From contig JAETXT010000002.1 of NCBI GenBank assembly GCA_019188255.1, positions 248,001 to 312,000 on the forward strand: a stretch of DNA of 64,000 nt, in the 5' to 3' direction. Shown in pieces: positions 12,585 to 23,565 of the stretch. Both the position numbers and the translations under genes were made by a program. The notes beneath the pieces are model-generated. The model did not search any database and was not told where the DNA came from. It worked only from the letters and a program-made list of their open reading frames with translations. Each line of letters begins with the position of its first letter. The first letter of the stretch is position 1. The stretch is from Verticillium longisporum (taxonomy: Eukaryota; Ascomycota; Sordariomycetes; Glomerellales; Plectosphaerellaceae).

Positions 12585-13159
12585 CTACTCGTAGCAGGCG
12601 CCCTCGGGAGGCTGAGGGATCTTCTTGTTGGAGGGCGACGCCATGTACCTCCTAATCTCGATGAGGACCGTCTCCATGGTGTTCTCGCGCTTCCACTGCA
12701 CGAGACACGGCAGCTGCTGGGGGTCGACGACGCCGTTGCGCGGGTCGACGCAGGGAAGGTTGACCTGGCTGATGAACTGGATCGTTGGGGGCTCGTCGGG
12801 GTACTTGGGTCCGCAGTGCATCTTGACGGAGTAGATGCGGTTCTCGTGGACGCTCTGCCGAGGAAATATGTCAGTGGAGGCGCTGCGGCAGGGGCAGGCT
12901 GAGTGACGCCGAAGAAGCGGTCGAGCGTGGGAGAACGGGACCTACATGAGGAGGACCGAGGATGGTGCCGTTCCAGTCGGACATGAGCAGGTCCTCGTTG
13001 TCATTCAGACCGTAGGAGCAGGCCTCTGCATTCAGTGTCAGTTAAACTTGCGCCACGTGCCAAGGGGATTGTCGACTTGCGGCTACCTGCTCCAAGGCCC
13101 TTCTCGCCCTTCTCGAGCTCCTCGAGGAGACGGAAATTCCTAGGTACCTTGGCGCTCAT
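12585..13159 (-). CDS. mms2: ubiquitin-conjugating enzyme E2 variant Mms2 (UEV)
   Basis: Non-catalytic E2 variant. The family pairs with Ubc13 to build K63-linked ubiquitin chains on PCNA in error-free post-replication repair. Three exons (13159-13087, 13025-12946, 12854-12585), with introns of 61 and 91 bp, give exactly 140 aa, the usual UEV length. The start MSAKVPRNFRLLEELEKGEKG matches the family N-terminus that contacts Ubc13. The central part reads SDWNGTILGPPHSVHENRIY, then MHCGPKYPDEPPTIQF. Where an active E2 carries its catalytic Cys, this protein runs VNLPCVDPRNGVVDP without the HPN triad, as expected of a UEV. It is divergent from MON2 across 426 bp. Identification is close to certain. 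Confidence 0.96.
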
Positions 13160-13585
13160 GATGTCGCTCCTTGTGATCGGTCAAAGGCTTGGGTATTGGG
13201 GCCAGATTCGGCTTGGAGCAGTGTGGGCAGTGTGGGCAGTGTGGTTTGCTGTGACTGATGATGCCGATGAGGGGCAGTGCTTCGTCTGGCGCGGGACAAA
13301 CAGTCTGAGACGCAGGTGGGTTGGCTCTACTGCCTACCTTGACCTGGGACAATCGCGGGGCACTTGAGGAGCACGCACCTTGGTGCCCCCAGCGACGCCC
13401 CATGATGCTGACTCAGCATTCAAGGTGACAGCTCTCACCCTCGCCTGTCCCTTCCATCAGTCTCACCAGCTACTGCATCGTCATGCTGGCGCGATACAAT
13501 CCACCATCGACGACGTGACCACTGACTTTATTCCCGGATTAGCTGGTCCGAAAGATGGGCCAAGCTGCATTCAGCTCATGACACA
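13160..13585. promoter_or_regulatory. divergent promoter region of mms2 and mon2
   Basis: Both start codons face away from this 426-bp gap, so it must hold both promoters. It contains a 9-bp tandem motif GTGTGGGCA repeated about 2.7 times at 13221-13244. No TATA box is obvious. Shared regulation is possible but not shown. Confidence 0.5.
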
Positions 13586-16500
13586 ATGACGACCCAATTG
13601 CTTGCCACGGAGCTCGCGAACCTCATCTCAGAGAGCAAGCGAAAGCATACCGACCTCCGACAGGCAGCCGAGAAAGCTCTCGAGGAGCTCAAAGCCGTCA
13701 CCAGCAAAGCATCCAACGAGGCCCAAGCCATATCTGAACTCACGCAACGACCCAACTTTGTCAACCCCTTCGTCATTGCTTGCGGCACTAAGAATACCAA
13801 GTTCACCGCCATCGCCATCGTCTGTCTCCAACGACTCATCCTTGTCCGGGCCTTACCCAGAGGAAAGCTCAGTCATGTCCTCGAGGCCTTGAGGGAGGCC
13901 ACGTCTGCTGGACTCGATGTGCAGCTCAAAATTCTGCAAATTCTTCCCACGCTGTTACAAAACTACGCTGGGGATGTCAAGGGTGACTTGCTGGTCACAG
14001 CCTTGAATATCTGCTTCATCCTACAGACTAGCAAGAATGCGATCGTCAACAACACCTCAGCTGCGACGCTGCAGCAACTCGTGGTCTCCGTCTTCGATAA
14101 GGTGGTCACCGAAGATCGTATGTTCAAGTACCATGTTCATGCGACAACACTGACTAGGTGCTAGGAACTGCACCCGCGGACGGCCCTCCAGCAGGCGAGG
14201 CACCTACAGCGGACGCAGACATTCCGCTTCGCGAAGCCGCCCTTGATGCATACAGAGTCAGTCGGAACCTCCTCAACCTTCATGGCGCTATGACCTGTAC
14301 TGATCGACATAGATCTTCAAAGACCTGTGCCTCATGACGGAAAACCAGCGACCAGAGTATCTCAGGCTGTCTGCTTTGCCGCAGACCTTTGGCCTTGAGC
14401 TGATAGAATCTGTTCTGACGAACCATGCGGCGATCTTCGTCAGCCACCCGGAACAGGCGTTCATTCTTCAGAGTCGTGTCATGCCCTTCATCATCAGCGC
14501 CTTGAAGGACAGGCCAAACTTTGCGACCTCGGTGCGGCTTGTACGCATTCTGTATACCCTCCTTCGACGACATCTCAATATCCTTCCAACCGAAGGTCGG
14601 GATGCGTTGGATATTCTCACTCATTTGCTGGACCAGGACACGGCTCTGTGGAAGCGAGCACTTTGTATGGAGGTCTTCCGCGGCATTTTCTCTGAACATG
14701 CTCTCCTCCGCCGGATCTTCATGCTCTATGATGCCAGAGAAGGCGAGAAAAACATACTCCAAACGCTGACGGCAACCTTTGTCCGGATAAGTACCGAAAA
14801 GCCTGCTGTCATCGGACTGGGCCATCAGTCAACTTTGCCCGTGGCGAATCCGTACGCGAATTCCGGCGCCACTGCCGACCAGGTTGTCTTGGAAACAGGT
14901 GGCGTCACTGGTATCATGAGCGGCTCGGTCGGATCTGAAGGCTCAAATACCGGGATCAGCTCTCAATGGAGCAACATGCGAGTGCCTTGTATTGATCAAC
15001 TGGACAAGACGGAGCCGCCATCCATTCCGGAGTCGTATATCTACAGTCTTACTTTATCCTGCATCTCTTCCTTCTCGGAAGGGCTGGCCAAGTTCATCCT
15101 GCCCCTGACGGTTTCGGCAGAGGGGAGAAGCCGAAAGAGAAGCATGAGGCAAGATGTCGGGCGAGAATCCCCAGCACCAAATGCGGAAGACTCTCCTCAT
15201 GCACTTGGCCCTCGAGGTCATCTTGAGCGAGCTGGGTCTTTCAAGAGAAACCCAGTGCCTCGAAACCCCCTCACATTGGAAGACCATCCATTATACGCCG
15301 AAGTCAAGATTTGTGCTGCGATTGTAGACGAATGCTGGCCCGCTATTCTCGCGACCTGCTCGACGTTCCTCTATGCAGCGCTAGATTCCGAATACTATCA
15401 CAGTCTCGTCAGGGCGTTCCAGAAGTTTGCCCATGTTGCTGGCCTGCTTCAATTGTCAACACCACGAGATGCCTTTCTTACGACGCTCGGAAAGGCCGCC
15501 GTGCCTCCCAATGTATTCACTGCTTGCCTGAATGCCGGCAGCAACGCGCGCACCCCTAGCTTCGATGCATCAAGTACATCCCACAACAGTATCCTCAGCA
15601 ACGCCAAGGGCTTGCTCAGTGTGGACAGTCTAGTTGGACAAGGCCCCTCGGCAGCGGAAAGAGGTCGTCAGCCATCAGTTGACGCCAGCGGTGCCACTCT
15701 TACAACCCGAAATTTGCTTTGCCTCCGGGCGCTGCTCAATCTTGGTATTGCTTTGGGCCCTACGTTGGGGCCATCGTGGCGCATCATACTAGCAACACTT
15801 CAACAGGCTGACTTTGTGCTCTTCTCAACTCACAAGACACCGTCGAGGACACCAGCCGCGATTCGGGGTCAAGACAATCAAGTCGAAGGAGATTCCAACT
15901 CGCTAGTAGCCAACTTTGGCACAGAAACCAAGGCAGTTGAGACGGCAGCATCACGTCTCATTGAAAGCACGGTTGACTTCCCCAACGACGCATTCATACA
16001 GGTCGTCGATGCGATTTGCGCTCTCCTAGATACGAATGCCGAAGACAAAACAGAGGAAGGCAGTCGGCCCCAGTCGCCCCCAGGCGGCGCTACTTTGAAG
16101 CCGACGAGCCAACATCGAAAAGCGCCGAGCCCGTCGGCTGGTGCCTCGGCGCCCAATCAACAAGATCAGTTCGCTTTGGCCAAACTTGGAGATATTGCTA
16201 CCATCAATATCGAGCGACTCTTGTCATATCCGCCTGATGTGTCAGGCTGGGGCTCCCTCGTTTCTCAACTTGCCGAGACCCTCAATTCCACGGCTGCTAA
16301 TGCGTCGGTCCGCCTGAGAGCTGCGGAGATTCTCGTGAACCTGGCGCTGGAATCGGCCAACGTCGCTTTGACGCTCGAGCCTGAAGAGCGTGGTCCTGTC
16401 CAACTCCAAGTCCTCGAGTCGTTGCGAAATGCCCTGCGGCCACTCGAGAAGGAGGATCGCGATACTTCCGTGGCAAACCACGCAACGGATGTTGAGATAC

Positions 16501-19007
16501 ACAAAGTCATTCTTGAGGGGTTGAAGAGCCTCCTGGAAAACTGCGGCGAGGCACTTGTTAGCGGGTGGGAAATCGCCTTTGAGATCATCGGATCTATCTT
16601 TGTGAACCGAACGATTGCACCAGACGACAGGAAGCCTTCGGATTCACCGGCGGCCACACTTCTAACAAGATCTCCGAAACTAGTTCGTTCGTCGTTCAGC
16701 TCATTGCAGCTCATTTGTTCCGATTTTCTCACATCACTCCCGAACGACTGTTTTCTCATTCTCGTTGATACCCTGTACAAGTTCTCTTCGCAATTTGATG
16801 ATCTCAACATTGCTTTGACGGTACATCTTCTCTCCCCAGGTTACCTTGATCGGCTTTACTGACAAGCGCAGACCGTTACATTCTTCTGGGTTCTGTCGGA
16901 CCACCTCTCAGGGAAGAACAAGCCAATGTCTATTACGACGAGCCTCATGGACGGCGCAGAAGTATCGGACCTGGCCGCACTCGCAGGCAATCCCAAGCAC
17001 AAGTCGTCAAATGCTGCACTCTGGATGCTTTTATTACTTCGTCTCACTACTGTCACAGCAGATGATCGTCTAGAGCTTCGGAACAGTGAGTGCCCCCCTT
17101 GTTTACTGTATTCAAGCATGCTGACTTGCGAAGGCGCCATCCAGACCCTGCTCCGCATCTTTGACGCCTACGGCGACAATCTGAACCCAGAGCCATGGTT
17201 CACCTCCGTCAAGTTTGTCATCTTTAGGCTTCTGTCATCAATCGAAGACGAACTTCGTTCACCAAAGGCTAGCGAGGGGGATGAAGATGATCGGAAGGAA
17301 TGGCACGGAACATCAGTGCTCGTTCTAAACGGCATTTCCGAGCTATTAGCCTCATACCTAAATGTTCTCTCGAAGCATCCATCGTTCAACAACTTGTGGC
17401 AAGAGCTCCTTGCTCATTTCACCACACTCTTGGACTTCAAGATCTTAGACGTCAGCACCGCAACCTTCAAGGCCCTCGGTCAGATCCTTGCCCAGGGACA
17501 GCCACACCACAAGTCGAGTTTCGGCAAAGAAACTGTCGACACGGCGTGGCAATTATGGTCCCGAGGCATCCCTGTGGCGGCAGGAGACGACGGCACAAAG
17601 AACGACAATCAGAACTGCCTGACCGCCTACGTAGGCGCGTTTCATGATGTTTACCGGTTGGTCAGCGCAGACTTGACGGTCGAGCGGGTGCGCCAAATGT
17701 TGACCCTGTTCCGAGAGGCGTTGCAACGGGCCACGGTGGGAGCCTACGTCAATGACGTCGAATACACGACGCCTCTCCAGAACCAGGTCCTGGAAGCCAT
17801 CAAGACAATCCGGACCGACCTCGAAGGCGTACCATCGGCCATGATCTCACAAGTCGCCGAGTTTGTGCGACTGCCATTCAATCGCGATCCCGCGAGGGAA
17901 GGGGCATCCAAGCGCACATATGTTGCCATGTCCAAGGGCAGCATGGCAGTCTTGCAAAGATTGGTATTGATCCATGCTGGCGACGCCGATGTGTATGCCA
18001 GTGGGGCCTTTTCTGCAGCACTGTCGGCGCTGTCCAAAGCAATCATTCTCAAATACCGATTCCCAATCGTCACGAAATCTACCCAACCCTGGAGGCTTGC
18101 AACTGATTCTACTTTGGCCGTCTTGGAAGGAACACTCCCCCATCTGCACACACTCGACGTGCCGAAAGAGACTATCCCTGACATCTGGCGGCTGATAGTT
18201 GATGCTGCTGACGGCATCATCAGTGCCGACAGCGAAGCGGCACCCGACAAGACGGATATTTTGGACGACGAGGCCTTTGACATCAAGTCATTCCGCAAAC
18301 TGCGGGAGCTGATTATTCCATCGCTCGGCGCCGAGGTCATTCCCGACAAGACGCGCAAAGCCTATGCAGAGAGCCTGTTCCGAACGTCGATGATTCACAC
18401 CCCGCCGCCGGGCGATTCGGCGCTCGGTGCTGATGGTGCGGGCCTCTCAGCGATGTATAAGCCGCGGAAGGGTCGTACTTCTGACCCAACAGCCAAGGCA
18501 CGATCAAAGATGAGCTACGTCTGTCTCGAGGAGCTCTTTTCGCTCGTTGCCACGCACGACGAGGATACGCCCGGGCCGTCCATCACGATCCAGCCACCGA
18601 CCCCTCGCTGGCCGCCTCCAGCCCTCACCCTGCCTCACCCGGCACCCGAACCGATCAGCAGCCTCCATGTCCGGACCGCTCGTGCCACAGCACCGTTCCT
18701 CATATTGAGGGCCGCCTTACCGCTGCGGGCCTTCATTGCCGACCAGCCCCTTCGAGGCCATATGCCGCAGCCCCTGTCACAACGGCGGGAGCTGCTTCGC
18801 CTGCTCGAGGCACTTGTAGCCCTGCAGTCGCAGCCCGAGGCCATTCCCGACTCGCCGAACGTGGAGTGTGAGACAAGGAAGCACCTCCTGCGGTTGTATC
18901 CATTGCTCGCGGCCGTCGTGCGCGTCGCTGGAGCGGCAGGTGACGAGGCCGTCTTGCATCTCGGCACGGAAGCGTTGGACATTGTGGGCGGGGAGCTTGG
19001 GGGTTGA
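13586..19007 (+). CDS. mon2: MON2 homologue, endosome/TGN trafficking scaffold (about 1739 aa)
   Basis: Large HEAT-repeat-like peripheral membrane protein related to the non-catalytic parts of Sec7/BIG Arf-GEFs. In yeast, Mon2 works with Neo1 and Dop1 at the Golgi and endosomes. Exons read as 13586-14117, 14165-14256, 14313-16820, 16872-17085 and 17134-19007, with introns of 47, 56, 51 and 48 bp, all in phase, giving 1740 codons including the stop. The N-terminus is the DCB region (LLATELANLISESKRKHTDLR, RPNFVNPFVIACGTKN, ALNICFILQTSKN). The HUS region follows (RIFKDLCLMTENQRPEYL, GLELIESVLTNHAAIF), and the C-terminal domain has the conserved junction LELRNSAIQTLLRIFDAYG formed by removing the last intron. 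For the first intron the acceptor at 14164 was chosen, because it alone keeps the next exon open. Low-complexity inserts lie near residues 360-390 and 830-850. Confidence 0.92.
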
Positions 19008-19617
19008 TGCCGAGAGGCGGCATGGCGATCGGCTTGTGAAACGGGCAATGGGTGTGTTCGGTTATGGGGTGCTGCTACATACTGTCACTTCGCAATTGCT
19101 GGGCGAGGTCGACTTTTCCAACCGACATTGTAGAGCTTAGAAGTATGAACTCGACTTTTTTTTTTAAAGCAGAAGTAATGAATTGACTAAGCAGGCTGTC
19201 TTGCACATCTTGAAAATACTCTCCCCAAAATGTCCAATCTCGCCAGTCCGTCACGTCTGCCACCACGGTATTGAGGCTCACATCATGCCCCGCCTGCCCC
19301 TGCAGCCGCCACATCTCCCGCAGTTAGTGCATCTCCAACAGGGGCAGCAGAAGATTCCACTCCCGCCTGCAGTAGACACGAATTCCCCGCTTACCGAGGG
19401 GCACAAAAGTGGAGGTCTCGACCAAAGAAGCTGCTCACGCCCCCTGGTCAGTGGTCACCGCCCTGCCATCTTCCCACCTGGCCTGCATCATCAACATACC
19501 TGACGGCCAGACCCTGGATACCCGTTTCCTGAGCCTCCTCCCTCTCTACCCCTCCGTCTCTTCTGCCGCCGTCGTCCACTACAGCAGACCGCGGTTCCTA
19601 CACTCACCATTGAAGAG
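19008..19617. other. intergenic region between mon2 and the pyrophosphorylase gene
   Basis: This 610-bp gap lies between two tandem plus-strand genes. Its second half is strongly C/T-rich, as in fungal promoters and 5' UTRs close to a start codon. No gene is seen. Confidence 0.4.
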
Positions 19618-21099
19618 ATGTCTCTGCAGATTCCCACCCGCGGCAAGACGCAGGATGCGGCCACGACCAAGGCGGTCATCCTGGTACAAACCGACCACCT
19701 GTCTCCTCCTTCCTCTTGGCGCCTTGGAGCTCGATGCTAACTATTCTCGCGTCGCCAGGTCGGCGGTCCCTCGCGCGGCACTCGTTTCCGCCCTCTGAGT
19801 CTTGACGTTCCCAAGCCCCTCTTCGAAGTCGCCGGCCATCCCATCATCTGGCACTGCCTCGCGGCCATTGGTCGCATTCCCGATGGACAGATCTCCGAGG
19901 TTCTGATCATCGGCTACTACGACGAGACAGTCTTCCGCGACTTCATCAAGGACTCGTCCAAGGAGTTCCCCGGCCTGAGCATCAAATACCTGCGCGAATA
20001 CGAGGCCCTGGGCACCGCCGGCGGGCTCTACCACTTCCGCGACGCCATCCTCAAGGGCCGCCCCGACCGGCTGTTCGTCCTCAACGCCGACGTCTGCTGC
20101 TCCTTCCCCTCGCCGAGATGCTGGCCCTCTTCGACGACAAGGACGCCGAGGCTGTGATTCTCGGCACCCGCGTCTCGGACGACGCCGCGACAAATTTCGG
20201 CTGCATCGTCAGCGACGCGCACACGCGCCGCGTGCTTCACTACGTCGAGAAGCCCGAGACGCGCGTCAGCAACCTCATCAACTGCGGCGTCTACCTCTTC
20301 GCCACGGACGCCATCTTCCCTTCGATCAAGACGGCCATCAAGCGCCGCGCCGACCGCCCCTCGCGCCTCGTGTCGTACCCGTCGTCGGAGAACCTCGAGA
20401 ACAGCTACGTGTTCCACAATGACGAGGACGACGACGAGGAGCGCAAGAACGAGGTCATCCGTCTCGAGCAGGACATTCTCTCCGACATGGCCGACACGAA
20501 GCACTTTTTCGTCTACGAGACCAAGGACTTTTGGCGCCAGATCAAGACGGCCGGATCCGCCGTGCCGGCCAACGCGCTGTACCTGCAAAAGGCGCAGCAG
20601 CAGGGCTCCCCGAGCTGGCCAAGCCGTCGGCCAACATTCTGCCGCCCGTCTTCATCCACCCGACGGCGACCGTCGACGCGACGGCCAAGCTCGGCCCCAA
20701 CGTGTCCATCGGCCCGCGCGCCGTCATCGGCCCCGGCGTGCGCATCAAGGAGGCCGTCGTGCTCGAGGACAGCGAGGTCAAGCACGACGCGTGCGTGCTG
20801 TACTCGATCATTGGCTGGGGCAGCCGCGTCGGCGCCTGGGCCCGCGTTGAGGGCACCCCCATGGCCGTCAACAGCCACACGACGAGCATCATCAAGAACG
20901 GCGTCAAGGTGCAGAGCATCACCATTCTCGGCAAGGACTGCGGCGTCGGCGACGAGGTGCGCGTGCAGAACTGTGTGTGCCTGCCGTACAAGGAGTTGAA
21001 GAGGGTGCGTCTTCCCCACGTCGCCCCGACGATCAGAGTAGCCTTATGCTGTGTGATTACTGACTGGCACAGGACGTCGCGAACGAAGTCATCATGTGA
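19618..21099 (+). CDS. mannose-1-phosphate guanylyltransferase, alpha type (GMPPA-like), two apparent frameshifts
   Basis: Cytosolic enzyme family that makes GDP-mannose from mannose-1-P and GTP for glycosylation, GPI anchors and wall mannan; alpha-type members are thought to regulate the beta enzyme. Exon 1 is 19618-19683, then a 75-bp intron, a main exon from 19759 to 21004, a 68-bp intron, and a last exon 21073-21099 ending KR/DVANEVIM. The nucleotidyltransferase signature is VGGPSRGTRFRPLSLDVPKP, and the extended G-x-GTR loop is typical of the alpha form. Later motifs are EYEALGTAGGLY, NLINCGVYLF and left-handed beta-helix hexapeptides (VFIHPTATVDATAKLGPNVS). Two one-base losses in CCCC runs (20106-20109 and 20608-20611) throw the reading into all three frames, although the protein matches the family on both sides of each break. 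The break at 20106 lies in VCCSF/PLAEML. Sequencing error is likelier than a dead gene. Confidence 0.88.
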
Positions 21100-21589
21100 G
21101 AGGGGTATTTACGGTCGATTCAGCGTGCTGGTAATGACGGATTGGGTGGTGAGTTTTGCATGCACCAGGGGAAAAGCGTCCCATTGCTCTTATAGATCAT
21201 GCCCGCTATGTCTAGCGTCAGCTCAAAATGTGGATGATCTTCTGATGATGATGAACGGAAGCCGTCTCTTGACGTGTCTGTCCAGTGTTGTACCCGAAAC
21301 GAGCCGACGAGCAGTGCAAGCCGCAGAACTGTGTTCCTGCGATGAATCGGCAGCAAGAGCAGACGGGACAGGCGCCTTCCGTCTGTTGTCAAGAGGGCAG
21401 GATGACCCGGTTGCTTCCTGACCCCAGGCAGGAAACACCAATGACTTCAATATCCCGCCAGCCTCGTGATTGCCATCTTGGACGTATGTGGTTTTCTTCA
21501 TCAGATCAAGCCCACCTGTCCAACAGCCAAAGACCGCTAGATGCTTCCGCCAATGTTCATTATATACCTGCCATAACCACCTCGATACC
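21100..21589. other. intergenic gap upstream of the Sec63-domain gene
   Basis: 490 bp between two plus-strand genes. No helicase motifs or other coding frame were found here, which matters because the next gene lacks the helicase domain of its family. Confidence 0.5.
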
Positions 21590-22753
21590 ATGCCTCCCAA
21601 GCGATACGTGCCTCCGCGGCCCCGTGCCCACAGAACCGGCTCGCAGACCAATTCGGCAGAAGCATCTTCGCAGGCACAGGTCCCTGCTGTGAAACATCAG
21701 CAGCCCTTCCCGTTCGGTCGCCTATCAGGATCAGAACCATCTACCTCGGGAATCGTCCAACAGGGCACGTCCATGCCTCACCCCTCGTTCCCTCCCACTT
21801 TACAGAAACCTGGGGCTCCCCCAAGCAAGCGTCTCAAAGTAGGAGACACGAACACGGTGGACGACCCGTCATCTTCGACTGGAAGGACTGCTCGCCACCT
21901 GGCGAAACCAACCGCCAATACGTTGACCTCGGACCAACACGAGATTCTTCTACGCCACCGCCTGTCGGCCCTAACCATCCACACTCTTGTCTCTATCCCA
22001 TGTGCTGCTTCGCCCAACGTTATCCTTCAAAAAGCATGTCTAGCCACCGAGATCAACTCGCACCCTCTACTCCCGGGCGAAAAAGCACTATTCTCTACCC
22101 TCAACGCCGCGGCAACCACAATCTGGCCGATAGCTCTGTCCACGCCGACCCTCGCTGGGCACAAAGCCTTCCTCATTGCCCAGAACCATCCCACCGGACG
22201 ATCCTGGCTGTACATACCACGGATCACACCCCGAGATCGAACCGCTCTCGGCGAAGAGTCGAAGCACATCACCTCCCTCATCCGCCGCATCCTTCGCTGC
22301 GCCGCTGACCTCGCCGCACTCCGCCACGACGGCGTCACCGTCCGCCGCGCTCTCGAGCTCTCGCGCTCCATCGCCGCGGGCGCGTGGGAGTGCGACACGC
22401 ACGAGCTGCAGCAGGTCGCCAACATTGGCCCCAAGAAGTTCGAGATGCTCGAGGCCGCCGGCATCTTGACCGTCCGCGCCCTCGCCGATACAGAATTCTA
22501 CAACATTGATCGCATCCTGAAGCGGAATCCGCCCTTTGGAATGAACACGGTCCTCCTGCTCAAGGCCTTTCCCCGTCTCCTGATGAAGGCCCGTTTCGAA
22601 CGCTGGGCTGCCAATTCAGACATGCCCGCCATTGACGCCCTGCCCGAGAAGGTAGTCCGCGCGCTCGCGCCGGGCCTGCGCCTGGCCATCGTGCGCGCGA
22701 GGCTCCGCTGTCTCAACGACGACATGCCCCTCTGGCGAGAAAAAGTGCACTAG
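21590..22753 (+). CDS. MER3/HFM1-type Sec63-domain protein without helicase domain, ends at an in-frame TAG
   Basis: As it stands, 387 aa from MPPKRYVPPRPRAHR to the TAG at 22751-22753. Residues 1-110 are Pro/Ser-rich and disordered. From about residue 120 the protein resembles the Sec63 region of the meiotic DNA helicase MER3/HFM1: LPGEKALFSTLN, EESKHITSLIRRILRCAADL, VTVRRALELSRSIAAGAWE, the helix-hairpin-helix-like LQQVANIGPKKFEMLEAAGI, and RILKRNPPFGMN. MER3 family members normally carry a RecQ/Ski2-like helicase core and winged helix of about 700 residues in front of this. None is present here, because the preceding 490 bp are non-coding and the next gene upstream is unrelated. The frame continues past the TAG with family-like sequence (see next feature). 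This could be a truncated duplicate or a genuine stand-alone Sec63 protein that may act as an adaptor; function is inferred only. Confidence 0.75.
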   Translation: MPPKRYVPPRPRAHRTGSQTNSAEASSQAQVPAVKHQQPFPFGRLSGSEPSTSGIVQQGTSMPHPSFPPTLQKPGAPPSKRLKVGDTNTVDDPSSSTGRTARHLAKPTANTLTSDQHEILLRHRLSALTIHTLVSIPCAASPNVILQKACLATEINSHPLLPGEKALFSTLNAAATTIWPIALSTPTLAGHKAFLIAQNHPTGRSWLYIPRITPRDRTALGEESKHITSLIRRILRCAADLAALRHDGVTVRRALELSRSIAAGAWECDTHELQQVANIGPKKFEMLEAAGILTVRALADTEFYNIDRILKRNPPFGMNTVLLLKAFPRLLMKARFERWAANSDMPAIDALPEKVVRALAPGLRLAIVRARLRCLNDDMPLWREKVH

Positions 22754-23050
22754 GTGTGCGTGTCCGTGGAGAGGGGCCCGCGCCCAGAGAGCCGCCGCGT
22801 CTTCGCCGGCCGGAGGGTGGCGCAGGGCACCGTCGCCCCTGGCGCTAGCGGTGCTGGTGACGTCGAGCCAGGCAGCCGCGGCGAGCTCCTCTTTTTCCAC
22901 CGAGTCAGCACCAAGTGCCTCATGGAGGCGGATCGCGATCTCGTCTTCCCCGTAGCCATGACGCCGGGGGAGGCCATCTTTGCCTGGGCGAGCTGCGAGG
23001 AGGTGGTTGGCACCCTTGTCGAGATGGAGGTCTCGGCGCCAGAGGTGTGA
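22754..23050 (+). pseudogene. in-frame continuation of the Sec63-domain ORF after the TAG
   Basis: Directly after the TAG and in the same frame, 98 further codons run to TGA at 23048-23050. They read VCVSVERGP, then GELLFFHRVSTKCLMEADRD and GEAIFAWASCEEVVGTLVEM. This resembles the C-terminal beta-sandwich of Sec63 domains, which follows a short linker like the one just before the stop. A tyrosine is commonly expected at the stop position. The stop could be a true mutation, a consensus error or read through. A phase-0 intron of 102 bp (22652-22753, GTAGTC to CACTAG) would also remove it, but would delete conserved-looking residues. Confidence 0.5.
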
Positions 23051-23325
23051 AAAATGCGTGGTCAACGATACGGGCGAACTAGTGACAGCTAACGGATCAC
23101 ATGTTAAACATGGTCAACTTTTTGGCAGGATTCATGTCTAGCTGGCGTCCAATGCAACAAATATAGGTCGTGGTATGTCAGTCAAATCAGTCCGCTTGCC
23201 TGGTCTTATATATACACATCAGGCGCCCGGCTCTATTGTCTTCTTTTTTTCCAAAACCCCCGTCCGCTCTACGAAAGACCGTGTACCACCAAGCGCAGAA
23301 ACAAGAGAAAATATGAGTGTCTTTA

Positions 23326-23344
23326 TGTGTGTGTGTGTGTGTGT
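23326..23344. repeat. (TG)n microsatellite
   Basis: About nine and a half TG units in the non-coding interval between the Sec63-domain gene and the convergent transporter gene (23051-23565). No gene is seen in the rest of that interval, which holds the two 3' UTRs. Confidence 0.9.
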
Positions 23345-23565
23345 CGTGCTGGCCTTACCATCGGCTCGGCTGGGTATCGCATGCCCCATTTCCCCTCCCC
23401 CTCTTTTCATGCCGCAAACTCAAGACTGTATACATGGGATGGACATGGCCTATAAATGGTCCCTGTGTACGTTTTCTTTTTGAACGACCTCCTGTCTCTT
23501 CTGACGACCACTGTCTTCTCGTGTCGATGTGGCGTCTTTGCACAAATGAAACATGAAGAGGCGAC

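Noticed and set aside
20513..21019. 168-codon antisense ORF in the pyrophosphorylase gene
   Set aside because: Shadow of a very GC-rich coding region; no domain.
22616..23065. 149-codon minus-strand ORF over the Sec63 C-terminal region
   Set aside because: Antisense shadow; the plus-strand frame carries the family motifs.
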